Positions 1-8,982 are shown, counted from the first letter of the stretch. The stretch is DNA of 64,000 nucleotides from Lachnospiraceae bacterium (GCA_017938315.1 JAGBBV010000014.1:1-64000), one strand, 5' to 3'. Made by a program: numbers and translations. The notes: generated from the letters alone by a model not told the origin.

Positions 1-19
1 AAAGCTTTTGTAAAAAATC

Positions 20-118
20 AATCAGCAGACTTTAAAAAATGTATAGCTCATTCCAACTGTTCGAAGCGAAGCAAGTTTTGGAATGAGCTATTTATTACAT
101 CTTTAAAGTCTGCTGATT
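20..118. repeat. Nested inverted repeat downstream of mgtE
   Basis: An outer 17-bp perfect inverted repeat (20-36 against 102-118) encloses an inner 14-bp perfect inverted repeat (43-56 against 78-91). The single-stranded tip is about 21 nt. The fold would form a long two-segment hairpin on either strand. It lies beyond the 3' end of mgtE, so it could end or protect that transcript, but neither arm is followed by a clean T-run. The rest of 119-279 holds no gene: only short repeats such as tctaaaaag at 126 and 235, a small hairpin around 225-240, and a 9-bp inverted pair (160-168 against 261-269). A palindromic intergenic element is the alternative. Confidence 0.7.
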
Positions 119-279
119 AGATTTTTCTAAAAAGTTTTATAGGCGTTAGCACTGTTGCAACGACGATTTTTCAGACATTTGTTCCGGACAGCAGCATTTA
201 TGAAAAAGACATTTCTAAAAAATCTAACGAAAGATTCTAAAAAGCTTTTACAACGCAAAATAAATCGTCGGAGATTTTT

Positions 280-1629
280 CTATATACCTAGTAACAGGGT
301 CGCTACCTTGAAGTATACCAGTAGGGATATGATATCTACGATAGTTGTGATGAAAGGACTTGCCATAACAGCCGGGTCAAAGCCTACTTTCTTTGCCAGC
401 ATCGGAAGTACACAACCCACCAGCTTTGCTGCCAGAATTGTCATTACCAGTGTAATACAAATGACTACTGCTACAAGAATATCTATTCCATCAAACCATA
501 TCAGTTTTGCAAAGTTGGCAATTGCTAAAGTAAGACCGCAAAGCATTGCAACCCGGACTTCTTTCCAGATTACTTTATAAGCATCCTTAAACTCTATTTC
601 CTGAAGAGACAATCCACGGATAATGGTAACGCTGGACTGCTCGCCTGCATTACCGCCGGAACTCATGAGCATAGGAATATAGGCAATAAGTACCGCGCAT
701 TTTTGAAGTGCATCTTCAAAGGTTGTAAGGATGCTTCCTGAAAAGGTAGCTGATATCATCAAAAGAAGCAGCCACGGCATACGTTTCTTCCATGTCTCCC
801 AGACACCGGTCTTCATATACGGTTTGTCGGAAGGCATCACAGCAGCCATCATTTCCATATCTTCTGTGGCCTCTTCCTGCAGGATATCCACAACGTCATC
901 GACAGTGATAATACCTACGAGTCGCTCCTCATTATCCACTACAGGCATGGCAATGAAATCGTATTTCTGGAACTGCCTGGCAACCTCTTCCTGGTCCATC
1001 AATGTATTGATATAAACTACATTCTCATGCATGATATCACCGATTACGGCATCTGAAGGACTGATAAGCAAATATCTAAGGGCAACTGTACCGACCAGTT
1101 TACGCGTGGCATCCAATACATAGCAAATATTAATGGTTTCACTGTCAAGCCCTACCTTCCTGATACGGGCCACAGCATCTTCCACCGTCATATTCTCTTT
1201 TAAATCTACATATTCCACCGTCATAATACTTCCGGCAGAATCTTCCGGGTACTGAAGAAGATGGTTGATATCTCTTCTCGTCTCCGGACTTGCACTGGCA
1301 AGCAGTTTTTTCACTACATTTGCAGGCATCTCTTCCAAAAGGTCCGTAGCATCATCGGCCATCAGATTATCAATGATCCCTCCCGCTTCTTTGACAGAAA
1401 GTCTGGTGATAATGTATTGCTGGCTCTCCACTTCCAAGTATGAAAAAACATCTGCCGCCATGCTTTTGGGCAAAATACGAAAAATTTTAAGCAGTTCCTC
1501 TTCCTCCATCTCATCCATAACTGCCGCAATATCTGCTGTATTCATGTCGGCAATTTTCTGGCGGAGGCTGGTGTACTGCTTTGTTTCCAGTAATTCTCTG
1601 ATTACTTCTACATCTCTAATTTCTTCCAT
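280..1629 (-). CDS. mgtE: Magnesium transporter MgtE
   Basis: Mg2+ channel/transporter of the inner membrane. The 449-residue protein has the full family layout: an N-terminal acidic helical domain (about 1-130), two CBS domains (about 135-255, ending VGIITVDDVVDIL), a connecting helix, and a five-helix membrane domain from about 285. Family signatures are visible: the PMLMSSGGNAGEQSS stretch and, near the end, DPAVMASPFITTIVD, whose Asp lines the pore in the family. The start ATG is preceded by aaaggag at good spacing. It has its own promoter (1756-1784), and a short leader ORF overlaps its start. In the known family Mg2+ bound to the N and CBS domains closes the pore; that regulation is assumed here. 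Confidence 0.95.
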   Translation of the reverse strand: MEEIRDVEVIRELLETKQYTSLRQKIADMNTADIAAVMDEMEEEELLKIFRILPKSMAADVFSYLEVESQQYIITRLSVKEAGGIIDNLMADDATDLLEEMPANVVKKLLASASPETRRDINHLLQYPEDSAGSIMTVEYVDLKENMTVEDAVARIRKVGLDSETINICYVLDATRKLVGTVALRYLLISPSDAVIGDIMHENVVYINTLMDQEEVARQFQKYDFIAMPVVDNEERLVGIITVDDVVDILQEEATEDMEMMAAVMPSDKPYMKTGVWETWKKRMPWLLLLMISATFSGSILTTFEDALQKCAVLIAYIPMLMSSGGNAGEQSSVTIIRGLSLQEIEFKDAYKVIWKEVRVAMLCGLTLAIANFAKLIWFDGIDILVAVVICITLVMTILAAKLVGCVLPMLAKKVGFDPAVMASPFITTIVDIISLLVYFKVATLLLGI

Positions 1630-1712
1630 AGCAGTTCTCCTTTATGTGTGATTTTTATGATCCGCCCATGGGGAGGTATATCGGTACTGCCTGTCTGTAT
1701 ACTATTCTTCAT
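1608..1712 (-). CDS. Putative 34-residue leader ORF overlapping mgtE start
   Basis: An ATG at 1712 is preceded by a strong Shine-Dalgarno (gaaaggtggtgg, about 5 nt away). It opens a 34-codon frame that reads through the mgtE start codon in another frame and stops at TAG 1608-1610. The peptide starts MKNSIQTGSTDIPPHGR and is rich in basic residues, with a Pro-Pro pair. It begins about 35 nt after the predicted transcription start, so ribosomes would meet it first. No homology is recognised. It could be a translated leader peptide controlling mgtE, or a chance frame. The strong ribosome site favours real translation. Confidence 0.5.
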   Translation of the reverse strand: MKNSIQTGSTDIPPHGRIIKITHKGELLWKKLEM

Positions 1713-1755
1713 AAAAACCACCACCTTTCAAAACTGCTTTCTTAACACTAAATTA

Positions 1756-1784
1756 ACTTTAGTCCCATAGAAAAAATTTGTCAA
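1756..1784 (-). promoter_or_regulatory. Sigma-A type promoter of mgtE
   Basis: On the minus strand TTGACA (1779-1784) and TAAAGT (1756-1761) are separated by exactly 17 nt, just after the yigZ stop codon. The resulting leader is only about 120 nt up to mgtE. That is too short for a complete M-box Mg2+ riboswitch, and I see no M-box core. Confidence 0.7.
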
Positions 1785-1790
1785 TGAATT

Positions 1791-2450
1791 TTACTTCTCA
1801 TCTTCTCTATAATACCCTTTTTCCGTAATTTCCATTACAGCTCTCGCTGCAGTACTTTCCGTGAGTTCTTTTATAAGTGCATCTGCTTTTTCTTCCGGTA
1901 TCTGCACCATAAGTGACACCTTGTCAGTATAATCTGAAGAAATAATCGGAATTTCCTTATTTCCAAGCAAGTGCTGTATCTTTCCTAAATCCGTATAATC
2001 GGTCTCAATTCTAATGGTCGCTCCGTAACGCATGGTCGCTGTTTTACACGCGGCAATACCTGCCTGGGCTGCCTGGGTATAGGCCCTCACCAATCCTCCT
2101 GTACCAAGAAGTGTTCCTCCAAAGTATCTGGTAACAACCACTGCCACATTGGTAAGACCTGCACCAAGGAGAACTTCCAGTATGGGCTTTCCTGCAGTAC
2201 CGCTTGGCTCACCATCATCACTGCATCTGGTCAGTTCCTTGTTTCTACCTATAATAAATGCAGGACAATTGTGTCTTGCATCATAGTATTTCTTCTTTAC
2301 AGATTCAATAAATGCTGTGGCTTCTTCTTCACTTTCTACCGGTGCCACAGTCGCAATAAAACGGGACTTCTTTTCTTCTATTTCTCCCTGTCCGCCTCCG
2401 CAGACAATCCGATAAGGCAGTCTCTTCTGCTTCTGCTCATTATTTTCCAT
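1791..2450 (-). CDS. yigZ: YigZ/IMPACT family protein
   Basis: A 219-residue protein of the YigZ/IMPACT (UPF0029) family. The N-terminal domain carries the signature region with KSRFIATVAPV, the DARHNCPAF stretch, CSDDGEPSGTAG and VVVTRYFGGTLLGTGGLVRAY. The C-terminal half is the small ferredoxin-like domain of the family. Its exact biochemical role is unsettled; eukaryotic IMPACT regulates the translation kinase GCN2. A TTG twelve bases upstream is possible, but the ATG at 2450 has gagga at the right distance. It overlaps the 3' end of the upstream membrane protein by 11 nt, so the two are probably translationally coupled. Confidence 0.9.
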   Translation of the reverse strand: MENNEQKQKRLPYRIVCGGGQGEIEEKKSRFIATVAPVESEEEATAFIESVKKKYYDARHNCPAFIIGRNKELTRCSDDGEPSGTAGKPILEVLLGAGLTNVAVVVTRYFGGTLLGTGGLVRAYTQAAQAGIAACKTATMRYGATIRIETDYTDLGKIQHLLGNKEIPIISSDYTDKVSLMVQIPEEKADALIKELTESTAARAVMEITEKGYYREDEK

Positions 2451-3114
2451 ATGTATCCTCAAATTTCTTTATAATTATGTGAATCAACTTTTCATTTCTG
2501 GGCAGGAAAATACCTGCTACCGGTCCTACCAGTGCCGCACAGATAATGGTACCGATACCTACTGCACCTCCCATTAAAAAACCTGCAACCACAAAACAGA
2601 TATCAACAATAATGCGGACAATGCCAAAGGGTTTCCTTATCTTGTCACTGATTACCACTGCCACCAGATCATTAGGTCCCGTTCCGGAATCTGATTTAAT
2701 AACAATCGTCATGCCATAGGCCAGTATCACACATCCAAGACCAAGCACAAGTATCCTCATGATAAAAGGATTTCCCGCATGAATTATATTTCCTAAGAGC
2801 CATGTAAAAAAATCGATAATCGGCCCACCGCAGACCATGCAGATTACAGTTCCGATTTTCACATAACTTTTATCCACAATTAGCAAGACTACAATAATGA
2901 GAAGACTTACTGCCACATGAGTATAGCCATGCGTCAATATTTCAAAGCCTGTAATTGACACGATTGTCCGAAACAATCCCTGTATGAGCACATTAAACGG
3001 ATCTGCTCCCAAATCTGCAAGCAAAAATAATGTTACTCCCAAATGTGCAATTACCAAACCAATAAATAATATGATTACTCTTAATATTGTTTCTTTTAAT
3101 GTTCTCTTTTGCAT
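2440..3114 (-). CDS. YczE/YitT-like integral membrane protein
   Basis: A 224-residue hydrophobic protein with about five to six membrane helices. It has the repeated family pattern of YczE/YyaS/YitT proteins: an early helix ending LLADLGADPFNVL and a second related stretch IVIKSDSGTGPNDLVAVVISDK. Function is not established for the family; some members neighbour antibiotic synthesis or transport genes. The start is supported by aaaggaaga before the ATG. It sits between nth (25 nt upstream) and yigZ (overlapping), suggesting an nth-yczE-yigZ transcript. Confidence 0.8.
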   Translation of the reverse strand: MQKRTLKETILRVIILFIGLVIAHLGVTLFLLADLGADPFNVLIQGLFRTIVSITGFEILTHGYTHVAVSLLIIVVLLIVDKSYVKIGTVICMVCGGPIIDFFTWLLGNIIHAGNPFIMRILVLGLGCVILAYGMTIVIKSDSGTGPNDLVAVVISDKIRKPFGIVRIIVDICFVVAGFLMGGAVGIGTIICAALVGPVAGIFLPRNEKLIHIIIKKFEDTYGK

Positions 3115-3144
3115 CGTATTCTTCCTTTAAAATATCATATAGTA

Positions 3145-3795
3145 CTATTTAATATCTGCTTTCTTGCAAATGTCTTGCAAGCAGCATTTATCACAATAGG
3201 GCTTAGTCCGCGCCGTACACACTTCTCTTCCGTGAAATACCAGTCTGTGGCAAAAGTCATTGCCTTCCATTGGTGGAATTATCTTCCACAACGCCATCTC
3301 TACTTTCTTAGGTTCTTTCACCCCATCTACAAGTCCCATCCGGTTTACTAACCTGATGCAATGGGTGTCTGTTACAATAGCCGGTTTGCCAAAAACATCT
3401 CCCATAATCAGGTTTGCACTTTTTCTCCCCACGCCTGGAAGAGCCAGAAGTTTATCAAAATCATCCGGCACCCGGCCGTTATACTCATCCCGTAACATTT
3501 TCATGCAGGCACTGATATCCCTTGCCTTGCTTCGTCCAAGTCCGCATGGCCTGACAATTTTTTCAATTTCATCTACATCTGCCTCGGCAAGAGCTGATAC
3601 CGTAGGAAACTTCTCGTATAACTTGGGTACAATCTCATTTACCCTGGCATCCGTACACTGTGCCGCAAGACGTACACTGACAAGCAACTTCCACGCTTCA
3701 CTATATTCCAGAGAGCAGCCGGCATCCGGATATTCTTTTTTCAGTCTTTCAATGATTTCTATTGCAAGTTTTTGTTTTGCCGTCATTCTTCCCAT
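3145..3795 (-). CDS. nth: Endonuclease III (DNA glycosylase/AP lyase)
   Basis: Base-excision repair enzyme that removes oxidised pyrimidines and nicks AP sites. The 216-residue protein shows the helix-hairpin-helix LPGVGRKSANLI with the catalytic Lys, the catalytic Asp in VTDTHCIRLVNR, and the C-terminal [4Fe-4S] cysteines in CTARTKPYCDKCCLQDIC. Here the first two cysteines are seven residues apart, where the E. coli enzyme has six. aggaga precedes the ATG. It is the first gene of the leftward nth-yczE-yigZ group. Confidence 0.95.
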   Translation of the reverse strand: MGRMTAKQKLAIEIIERLKKEYPDAGCSLEYSEAWKLLVSVRLAAQCTDARVNEIVPKLYEKFPTVSALAEADVDEIEKIVRPCGLGRSKARDISACMKMLRDEYNGRVPDDFDKLLALPGVGRKSANLIMGDVFGKPAIVTDTHCIRLVNRMGLVDGVKEPKKVEMALWKIIPPMEGNDFCHRLVFHGREVCTARTKPYCDKCCLQDICKKADIK

Positions 3796-3908
3796 ATATT
3801 TTCTCCTAAAAAAACAACCATTTCTATTATACTTGTTTTTCTGTCATACTTCCAGACATTCCTGCAAATTTATAATTCCTGTTTTTGCTATCGTATAAAA
3901 GTGTATCT

Positions 3909-3972
3909 AATTGTGAACAATTCTTAATAAAGAATAAAAAACCTTTATTTCAGTTTCACATTTTGGTATACT
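3909..3972 (+). promoter_or_regulatory. Putative promoter region of the class A PBP gene
   Basis: A TATACT -10 element lies at 3967-3972 with a poor -35 (TTTATT, 3944-3949, 17-nt spacer). Upstream is a small palindrome, AATTGT-GA-ACAATT (3909-3922). Just downstream tactctc and gagagta can pair around a loop. A weak -35 with a palindrome nearby suggests regulated transcription, but this is inference. Confidence 0.4.
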
Positions 3973-4021
3973 CTCTTTGTATGAAAAAAAATGAGAGTAC
4001 AATTATTATGGAGGCATATAA

Positions 4022-6826
4022 ATGAACTACAGTAAAAAGGGAATTCGTGAAAAACAGAAAGCCCTACATGCTAACGGAACCAAGTGGAGCCGCAAATTTC
4101 TGCTGGCCCTGCTGAATTTGTCCCTTTTAGGTGTCCTTGCTTTTGCCATTATCGGTGCAAGTATGGGAATCGGTGTTTTTAAAGGAATTATTGACACATC
4201 CCCCAGTATAGAAAACATTGATGTTACTCCTACCGGATTTTCTACTTTTGTATATGATCTTGAAGGAAACCAAATCGGAAAATTAATTGCTGCCGACTCC
4301 AATCGTATTCCTGTGGCACAGGATATGATTCCCGAAGATTTGGCACATGCTTTTGTAGCAATTGAAGATGAACGTTTCTATGAACATAATGGTATTGATA
4401 TCAAAGGTATCATCCGTGCTGCCTATGTAGGTATTTCCAATGGTTTTCATTTCTCCGAGGGTGCAAGTACCATTACCCAGCAGCTTCTGAAAAACAATGT
4501 TTTTACCGGTTGGACATCGGAAGGTAGCTTTGTAGAAAGTTTAAAGCGTAAAATCCAGGAACAATATCTTGCCATTGAACTGAGTAAGACCATGTCCAAG
4601 GATGAAGTTCTTGTAAATTACATGAACACCATTAACTTAGGTCAAAACACTTTGGGAGTCCAGGCTGCTTCCCTCAGATATTTTAACAAGTCTGTTAATA
4701 CACTTACTCTTTCAGAATGTGCGGTCATTGCCGGAATTACCCAAAATCCGTCCCGGTTTAATCCGATTTCACATCCCGATGAAAATGCCAAAAGACGTAC
4801 CAAGGTTCTGGGAAATATGCTTGAACAAGGGTACATCACTCAGGCTGAATACGATGCAGCAATGGCAGATGATGTTTATTCCCGCATTCAGACAGTTAAC
4901 GCAGAAGTAGAACAGGATTCAGTTAATACATACTTTGTAGACGCATTAACTGATGATATTATGGAAGACTTAATGGCCACCGGACGCTACACGGAAACTC
5001 AGGCATATACACTTCTTTACAGTGGTGGATTAAAGATATATGCAACACAGGACCCTAATGTCCAGGCTATTTGTGATGAAGTATTTTCCAACGAAGAGAA
5101 TTATCCTGAGGGAACCAGATGGCAGCTTAGTTACGAGCTTACCATAAAAAAAGAAAACGGTGACTTCCAAAATTTCAGTACAGAAATGTACAGGGCATAT
5201 TTTAAAGAGCAAAACGCTTCCTTTAATCTTTTATATTCTTCTCACGATGAGGCATATGCCGCTATCGAAGAATATAAAGTTGCCGTGCTGGAAGACGGAG
5301 ATGAAGTGTTTGACGAAAACATTACCCTGACCCCCCAGCCCCAAGTTTCCATTGTAGTGCAGGATCACAGCACCGGCTATGTGGTAGCTATGGTTGGCGG
5401 ACGGGGACAGAAGGAAGGTAGCCGTACCTTAAACCGTGCCACAGACACCAAGCGTCAGCCCGGTTCCACCTTTAAAATTGTAGGCGTCTATGCACCGGCT
5501 CTTGACAGTGCAGGTCTTACCCTTGCCACCGTTCAAAACGATGCACCATTCAACTATGATGAAGGCAGACCGGTAAACAACTGGTGGGGTGATGAATATA
5601 AAGGACTTCAGTCTATCAGACAGGGTATTATTGAGTCCATGAACATCATTGCCGTTAAGAACTTAACACAAATTACTCCCCAGCTTGGTTTTGATTACCT
5701 TAGAAACTTTGGATTTACCACACTGGTAGAACGTGAAGAAATTACCACCAACGGTAAAACCCAGATTTTCTCCGATATTCAGCAGTCCCTTGCTTTGGGT
5801 GGCGTTACCCGCGGTGTTACCAATGAAGAATTAACTGCAGCCTATGCAGCCATTGCAAACGGCGGTACTTATATTAAACCCAAACTCTATACGAAAGTAA
5901 TTGACCATGAAGGCAATGTGATTTTAGACAATACACAACCACAATCCAGACAGGTTATTAAAGAAACTACTGCATGGCTTCTTACAGATGCCATGGTAGA
6001 TGTTGTTACCGCTACAGGTGGTACCGGTACTTCAGTAAACTTCGGAAACATGGCTATTGCCGGAAAAACAGGTACTACATCCGATTATAATGATGTTTGG
6101 TTCTCAGGATACACCCCATACTATACCGCATCAGTATGGACCGGTTATGATAATAATACGAAGCTTAGAAAAGATAATGGCGAACGAAATCTGGCTAAGA
6201 AATTGTGGCGTGCTGCAATGGCTAAAATTCATGAAGAATTGCCCAGTAAGTCTTTTGAAATGCCCATTAACGGCGGTATCGTAACTGCAACAGTATGTTC
6301 CAAATCCGGAAAGCTTCCCATTCCCGGTGTTTGTGACGGAACACTTACCACTGAATACTTCGCAGAGGGAACTGTTCCCACAGATACCTGTAATGTACAC
6401 TATCAGGGTATGATTTGCCAGTACAGCAATCCACAGCTTCCGGCCTGTGAAACCTGTCCCTTTAAGGTTAACGGTATCTTAGAGATGACACCTATCGAGC
6501 ATCCTTCCCTTCAGCAGGGAACGCAAACCGCTCTTATGGGCAACGTCGAAGAAGGAGTACCGCCTATTGCTACCACTACCATAACTCAGGAAGTGATGAA
6601 TGAAGACGGAACCATCTCCACGATTACTGTCCCTCAGGCTCAAACTAATTATTGTATGCACAATCCGGAATTTATGGCACAGCCCGGTGTAGAAGGTGTT
6701 ATCAATCAGCAAAGAGCCGAAATCAATGCAATGATTGCAGCTGCTCAAGCTGCGGCAGCACAAAATCCGCCGCCTGCTGAGCCGGCAGCACCTGTAACAG
6801 AAGGTGTTACACCACCTGCCCAATAA
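4022..6826 (+). CDS. Class A penicillin-binding protein (transglycosylase/transpeptidase)
   Basis: Bifunctional cell-wall synthase that polymerises lipid II and cross-links peptides. The 934-residue protein has a membrane anchor at about 25-53. A GT51 transglycosylase domain follows, with catalytic Glu in EDERFYEH near residue 115 and GASTITQQLLKN. The transpeptidase domain carries STFK (nucleophile Ser482), SMN (539-541) and KTG (682-684). The C-terminal tail of about 170 residues has several cysteines and ends in an Ala/Pro-rich stretch, as in other clostridial PBP1A proteins. ggagg precedes the start. It is a single-gene transcript ending at a shared hairpin terminator. Confidence 0.95.
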   Translation: MNYSKKGIREKQKALHANGTKWSRKFLLALLNLSLLGVLAFAIIGASMGIGVFKGIIDTSPSIENIDVTPTGFSTFVYDLEGNQIGKLIAADSNRIPVAQDMIPEDLAHAFVAIEDERFYEHNGIDIKGIIRAAYVGISNGFHFSEGASTITQQLLKNNVFTGWTSEGSFVESLKRKIQEQYLAIELSKTMSKDEVLVNYMNTINLGQNTLGVQAASLRYFNKSVNTLTLSECAVIAGITQNPSRFNPISHPDENAKRRTKVLGNMLEQGYITQAEYDAAMADDVYSRIQTVNAEVEQDSVNTYFVDALTDDIMEDLMATGRYTETQAYTLLYSGGLKIYATQDPNVQAICDEVFSNEENYPEGTRWQLSYELTIKKENGDFQNFSTEMYRAYFKEQNASFNLLYSSHDEAYAAIEEYKVAVLEDGDEVFDENITLTPQPQVSIVVQDHSTGYVVAMVGGRGQKEGSRTLNRATDTKRQPGSTFKIVGVYAPALDSAGLTLATVQNDAPFNYDEGRPVNNWWGDEYKGLQSIRQGIIESMNIIAVKNLTQITPQLGFDYLRNFGFTTLVEREEITTNGKTQIFSDIQQSLALGGVTRGVTNEELTAAYAAIANGGTYIKPKLYTKVIDHEGNVILDNTQPQSRQVIKETTAWLLTDAMVDVVTATGGTGTSVNFGNMAIAGKTGTTSDYNDVWFSGYTPYYTASVWTGYDNNTKLRKDNGERNLAKKLWRAAMAKIHEELPSKSFEMPINGGIVTATVCSKSGKLPIPGVCDGTLTTEYFAEGTVPTDTCNVHYQGMICQYSNPQLPACETCPFKVNGILEMTPIEHPSLQQGTQTALMGNVEEGVPPIATTTITQEVMNEDGTISTITVPQAQTNYCMHNPEFMAQPGVEGVINQQRAEINAMIAAAQAAAAQNPPPAEPAAPVTEGVTPPAQ

Positions 6827-6836
6827 CACAATAAAT

Positions 6837-6867
6837 AAAAGTGCACTTCACTATGAAGTGCACTTTT
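6837..6867. terminator. Bidirectional terminator between PBP and MATE genes
   Basis: A 14-bp perfect stem (6837-6850 with 6854-6867) closes a 3-nt loop and has A-rich and T-rich flanks on both sides. It can end the plus-strand PBP transcript and the minus-strand MATE transcript. Confidence 0.9.
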
Positions 6868-8229
6868 CTATTTTGTCGTTTCTTCTATCAATCTCTTATG
6901 TGCCCACTTGCCTGATAAATATCGGATAAAGGATATCAGGTAATTGGTTGCCCAACCTATGGGGACTGCAATCCATACCGCCTGTACACCGATAACTCCT
7001 GCCATACCAAAGGCAAATGTTACTCTGATAGTTAAATTAATCAGATTAGCCATGGTAAAGACAAGTACATCTCCCGCTCCCCTGAGCACACCATCCGTAA
7101 TCGCTTTAAGTCCAATAAAGACAAAGAAAAATGCAATAAACGATAGGTATCTGTTTCCTGTTTCAAAAGCTACAGCGTCGTTTCCTCTTTCCATAAAAAT
7201 ATCAATAATCGGCTCATGAAAAACTGTAAGCAAAATACATATAAATATGGCAAACGCCGCTACGATTTTCATTCCCGCCACATAACCCTGTTTTACACGT
7301 TCCGGTTTTCCTGCGCCTAAATTCTGTGCCGTAAAAGTAGAAACGGCATTTCCGGTTGCTATCATAGGAACAATACAAATCGATTCAATCCGCGTTCCCG
7401 CTGTATATCCTGCAAGTACTGCAGAACCAAATCCATTTACAACCGACTGCACAAGAAGCATCCCCACAGACACAATGGACTGCTGTAGCATAGATGGAAG
7501 CGCTACCTTAAGCATATTTCCAAGAAGGCTAAAATCAAATAACTGCTCTCCTCTTTTACGGCTACTCTCATAGGTTCTTAGTTGTCTTAAAAGTATTAGA
7601 AATGATACTACTGCAGCCAGTCCTTGTGCAAATACCGTTGCAATTGCAACACCTGCCACTCCCATCTTAAATACACATACCAGTATCAAATCCATCACAA
7701 TATTTAGTAAAGAAGAAAAAATAAGCAGATAAAGTGGTGTTTTGGAATTACCCAAAGCGTTAAATGTAGCAGAAAGTATGTTATACATAAACAAAAACGG
7801 TAATCCAATAAAATAAATCTCCAAATACAGCATTGCATCCTGCATAATATTTGAAGGCGTATTCAGTGCTGTAAGAATTGCCTTATTACCCACCAGTCCC
7901 ACAGTGCCAAGTATCACGCTCAATATCAGGAAACTCATCAGTGCCGTATAAACAGAAGTTTTCATCCTTCCATAATTTTTAGCTCCCAGATACTGGGATG
8001 TAATGACCGATGTCCCGATACCACCACCAATAGCAATCATAATAAACACTGTGGTAAGTGCATAGGAAGCGCCTACTGCCGCGAGTGCATCTTCTCCCAC
8101 AAACCGCCCTACTATAACTGAATCCACAGTTGTGTAAAACTGTTGGAATAAGTTCCCCAAAATCATAGGTACTGCAAAGAAAAATAGTGCTTTTCCCGGA
8201 TGGTCTTTTATCATATTATTTTTTTGCAC
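6868..8229 (-). CDS. MATE family efflux transporter
   Basis: Cation-coupled multidrug exporter of the MATE (NorM/MepA-like) family, about 453 residues with twelve predicted helices in two related halves. Family features include FFAVPMILGNLFQQFYTTVDSV at the start and GMGVAGVAIAT-like and ALGNSKTPL segments. I place the start at GTG 8229 because aaagga sits nine bases before it. An ATG at 8253 overlaps the upstream stop codon but has no ribosome site. It is directly downstream of, and probably co-transcribed with, a cysteine-peptidase-like gene, which may hint at a peptide substrate. The substrate is unknown. Confidence 0.9.
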   Translation of the reverse strand: MQKNNMIKDHPGKALFFFAVPMILGNLFQQFYTTVDSVIVGRFVGEDALAAVGASYALTTVFIMIAIGGGIGTSVITSQYLGAKNYGRMKTSVYTALMSFLILSVILGTVGLVGNKAILTALNTPSNIMQDAMLYLEIYFIGLPFLFMYNILSATFNALGNSKTPLYLLIFSSLLNIVMDLILVCVFKMGVAGVAIATVFAQGLAAVVSFLILLRQLRTYESSRKRGEQLFDFSLLGNMLKVALPSMLQQSIVSVGMLLVQSVVNGFGSAVLAGYTAGTRIESICIVPMIATGNAVSTFTAQNLGAGKPERVKQGYVAGMKIVAAFAIFICILLTVFHEPIIDIFMERGNDAVAFETGNRYLSFIAFFFVFIGLKAITDGVLRGAGDVLVFTMANLINLTIRVTFAFGMAGVIGVQAVWIAVPIGWATNYLISFIRYLSGKWAHKRLIEETTK

Positions 8230-8249
8230 AATACTATTTCCTTTCCGCA

Positions 8250-8930
8250 TCATTTTTTCTGGACATATAGCACATTCCCTAGTATTGTTCCCAGAAAATG
8301 ATGTTTCATATAACTATCATATTCTTTTACACTGATAAAATATTTCTTCCCCCAGGAGGATATCTTATAGTACTCTTCATTATCCAAGGATACAATGGCT
8401 GTCACCATAACATAGTGTGCATTAGTCCTGCATGCCACTTTACACTCCATATCATCTGCCTCATACAAATTCAAAAGATCATCTTTGTCTTTTTTTAGGA
8501 CCATTTGCGGAATACACAAAACAACCGGAATGTCATTGGACAACATTTCTATGATTCTGGCATGCATTTTATTTCCCTTAAGTCCCCATTTGGCCCTAAA
8601 ATGCATCTTGTTTCTTTTCATTATTTTATTAAAGCATTTTGCCATACCGATGCCGCTGATACCGATATTATGACGGATGCCTCCATAGAAATCATACAAC
8701 CTGTCAAAATATCCCACATATTGTTCCTCATGAATATTGGTATGTGCGGCTAAGTAAAGACACAGATCAAGCAGTGCAATCAAACCGCAGCCGCTTTGCT
8801 GTTTTATCCCTTTGTCGCTGTCCATTTCCCGTTTTGCAAAAAAGTTCTGATTACCTCCGTAAGTAACTTCCTTCCCTTGTCTTCTTTGCACTTTTATATA
8901 GTCTCTTCTTAGAGATATTTGCTCTTTCAT
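8250..8930 (-). CDS. Papain/C39-like cysteine peptidase-fold protein
   Basis: A 226-residue protein without a signal peptide or membrane helix. It shows the pattern of a papain/C39-type fold: QQSGCGLIALLD (Gln before a candidate nucleophile Cys48), then NAHYVMVTA (candidate His172) and YKISSWGKKYFI (an S-S-W-G motif where papain-like enzymes have N/D-S-W-G). The third triad position is therefore Ser rather than Asn or Asp, so activity is uncertain. It has its own promoter (8983-9010) and precedes the MATE exporter with 20 nt between its stop and the likely MATE start. A role in maturing an exported peptide is possible but unproven; a peptide-binding pseudo-enzyme is the alternative. Confidence 0.6.
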   Translation of the reverse strand: MKEQISLRRDYIKVQRRQGKEVTYGGNQNFFAKREMDSDKGIKQQSGCGLIALLDLCLYLAAHTNIHEEQYVGYFDRLYDFYGGIRHNIGISGIGMAKCFNKIMKRNKMHFRAKWGLKGNKMHARIIEMLSNDIPVVLCIPQMVLKKDKDDLLNLYEADDMECKVACRTNAHYVMVTAIVSLDNEEYYKISSWGKKYFISVKEYDSYMKHHFLGTILGNVLYVQKK

Positions 8931-8982
8931 ATTTCTTTTTTCCTCTAACTATTTATGCAAAAAATCTGTTTCTTCTTTTTCT

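Noticed and set aside
1630..1790. Possible M-box magnesium riboswitch upstream of mgtE
   Set aside because: The leader from the predicted start is only about 120 nt and contains a strong ribosome site and a small ORF; I could not find the M-box core or its terminator.
8230..8253. ATGA start/stop overlap coupling the peptidase-like gene and the MATE gene
   Set aside because: The ATG at 8253 has no ribosome site, whereas GTG 8229 has aaagga at ideal distance, so the 4-nt overlap is probably not the real start.
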